Assembly: GCA_050949225.1 (NCBI GenBank)
Contig: JBMNFI010000001.1
Location: 840,447 to 904,446 of the forward strand
Reading direction: 5' to 3'
DNA length: 64,000 nt
Origin: JBMNFI01 sp050949225
GTDB taxonomy: Bacteria > Bacillota > Dehalobacteriia > UBA4068
The notes under the pieces were generated by a model. It saw only the letters and a program-made list of their open reading frames with translations, was not told the DNA's origin and searched no databases. Position numbers and translations under genes: made by a program. Below are positions 63,756 through 64,000 of this stretch, in pieces (position 1 is the first letter of the stretch; each line of letters begins with the position of its first letter).

Positions 63756-63958
63756 AGTAGACCCTCCTTTAATTTTAGCCTGCATCTTAATATGCCCCAG
63801 TTTTAGCATTTAAAACTTATTTAATATTATATCAGATTTTTGTAGGGAAAAAAAGACATTATTCATCCTTGGCAAACTTGGCAGAGAGAATAGCTTCTTT
63901 TACCGACTTTTATCCCTCCCCAAGCTCTCCGCAGATAATCTTTGTTTAATAAATAAGC

Positions 63959-63996
63959 AAACAGGAAAGCGCCCTTAAAGACGGTTCCCTGTTTTG
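63959..63996 (+). terminator. Possible terminator at the right edge
   Basis: AAACAGG/CCTGTTT-type imperfect hairpin followed by TTTGTT; incomplete in the window. Confidence 0.3.
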
Positions 63997-64000
63997 TTCT

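Noticed and set aside
1..64000. CRISPR array or rRNA operon
   Set aside because: No regularly spaced repeats and no rRNA-like sequence seen in the window.

Overview
The window reads as one AT-rich chromosomal segment of an anaerobic, low-GC Gram-positive bacterium (Bacillota, most likely class Clostridia). Three things point there: strong AGGAGG ribosome binding sites with frequent GTG/TTG starts; the housekeeping order tmk-holB-ricT-yabA-rsmI-metG-tatD-yabE-rsmA, which is the Bacillus/Clostridia origin-proximal order; and Fe-S-dependent enzymes (aldehyde:ferredoxin oxidoreductase, 4Fe-4S serine dehydratase, ferredoxin-domain ATPases) beside SLH and LtaS-like envelope proteins. I cannot name the genus from sequence alone.

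Layout. 1-6.4 kb: tungsten/molybdenum aldehyde oxidoreductase with a MoaD-like protein, a lactate-permease-family carrier, an SDR dehydrogenase and tadA. 6.4-8.8 kb: a decayed integrative element flanked by a 68-71 bp repeat made from the 3' half of tRNA-Arg(CCU). 8.9-11.5 kb: NCS1 nucleobase-type permease divergent from a class V aminotransferase. 11.7-20.4 kb: the housekeeping run on the minus strand (rRNA and tRNA maturation, Met-tRNA synthetase, replication clamp loader, thymidylate kinase). 20.4-33.5 kb: thpR, moaF, lysA, proteases, yfbR, sdaAB-sdaAA, a degenerate HD-GYP protein, rlmH-htrA-walJ and a LysM/G5/M23 cell-wall protein. 33.6-37.3 kb: a second decayed element at tRNA-Glu(UUC), carrying an ankyrin-repeat lipoprotein and a small lipoprotein. 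37.8-44.6 kb: acetate-type transporter, purC, DUF368, metF, uppP, DUF2971 and DUF488. 44.9-49 kb: a minus-strand cluster of two MinD-type ATPases with ferredoxin inserts, a NifX-like cofactor-binding protein, a DUF134 regulator, a DUF5320 protein, an MBL-fold protein and a cupin, resembling the orange-protein (ORP) type loci of anaerobes. 50.3-54.8 kb: an SLH surface-protein gene interrupted by one in-frame TGA, gene relics, and a broken gene directly behind guaA. 54.9-61 kb: guaA, gatCAB and an rRNA methyltransferase. 61-64 kb: an LtaS-like membrane enzyme and a cupin.

Most notable observations: GatA of the gatCAB operon has lost its catalytic Lys, the cis-Ser loop and the residues that bind glutamine, while GatB and GatC look intact; two tRNA-anchored elements keep recognisable att duplications and truncated tyrosine recombinases, one with three candidate arm-type sites; the SLH gene is intact except for a single TGA at a probable Trp position; an HD-GYP domain has lost its metal ligands; and an ORP-like MinD/NifX locus stands without any obvious sigma-54 regulator.
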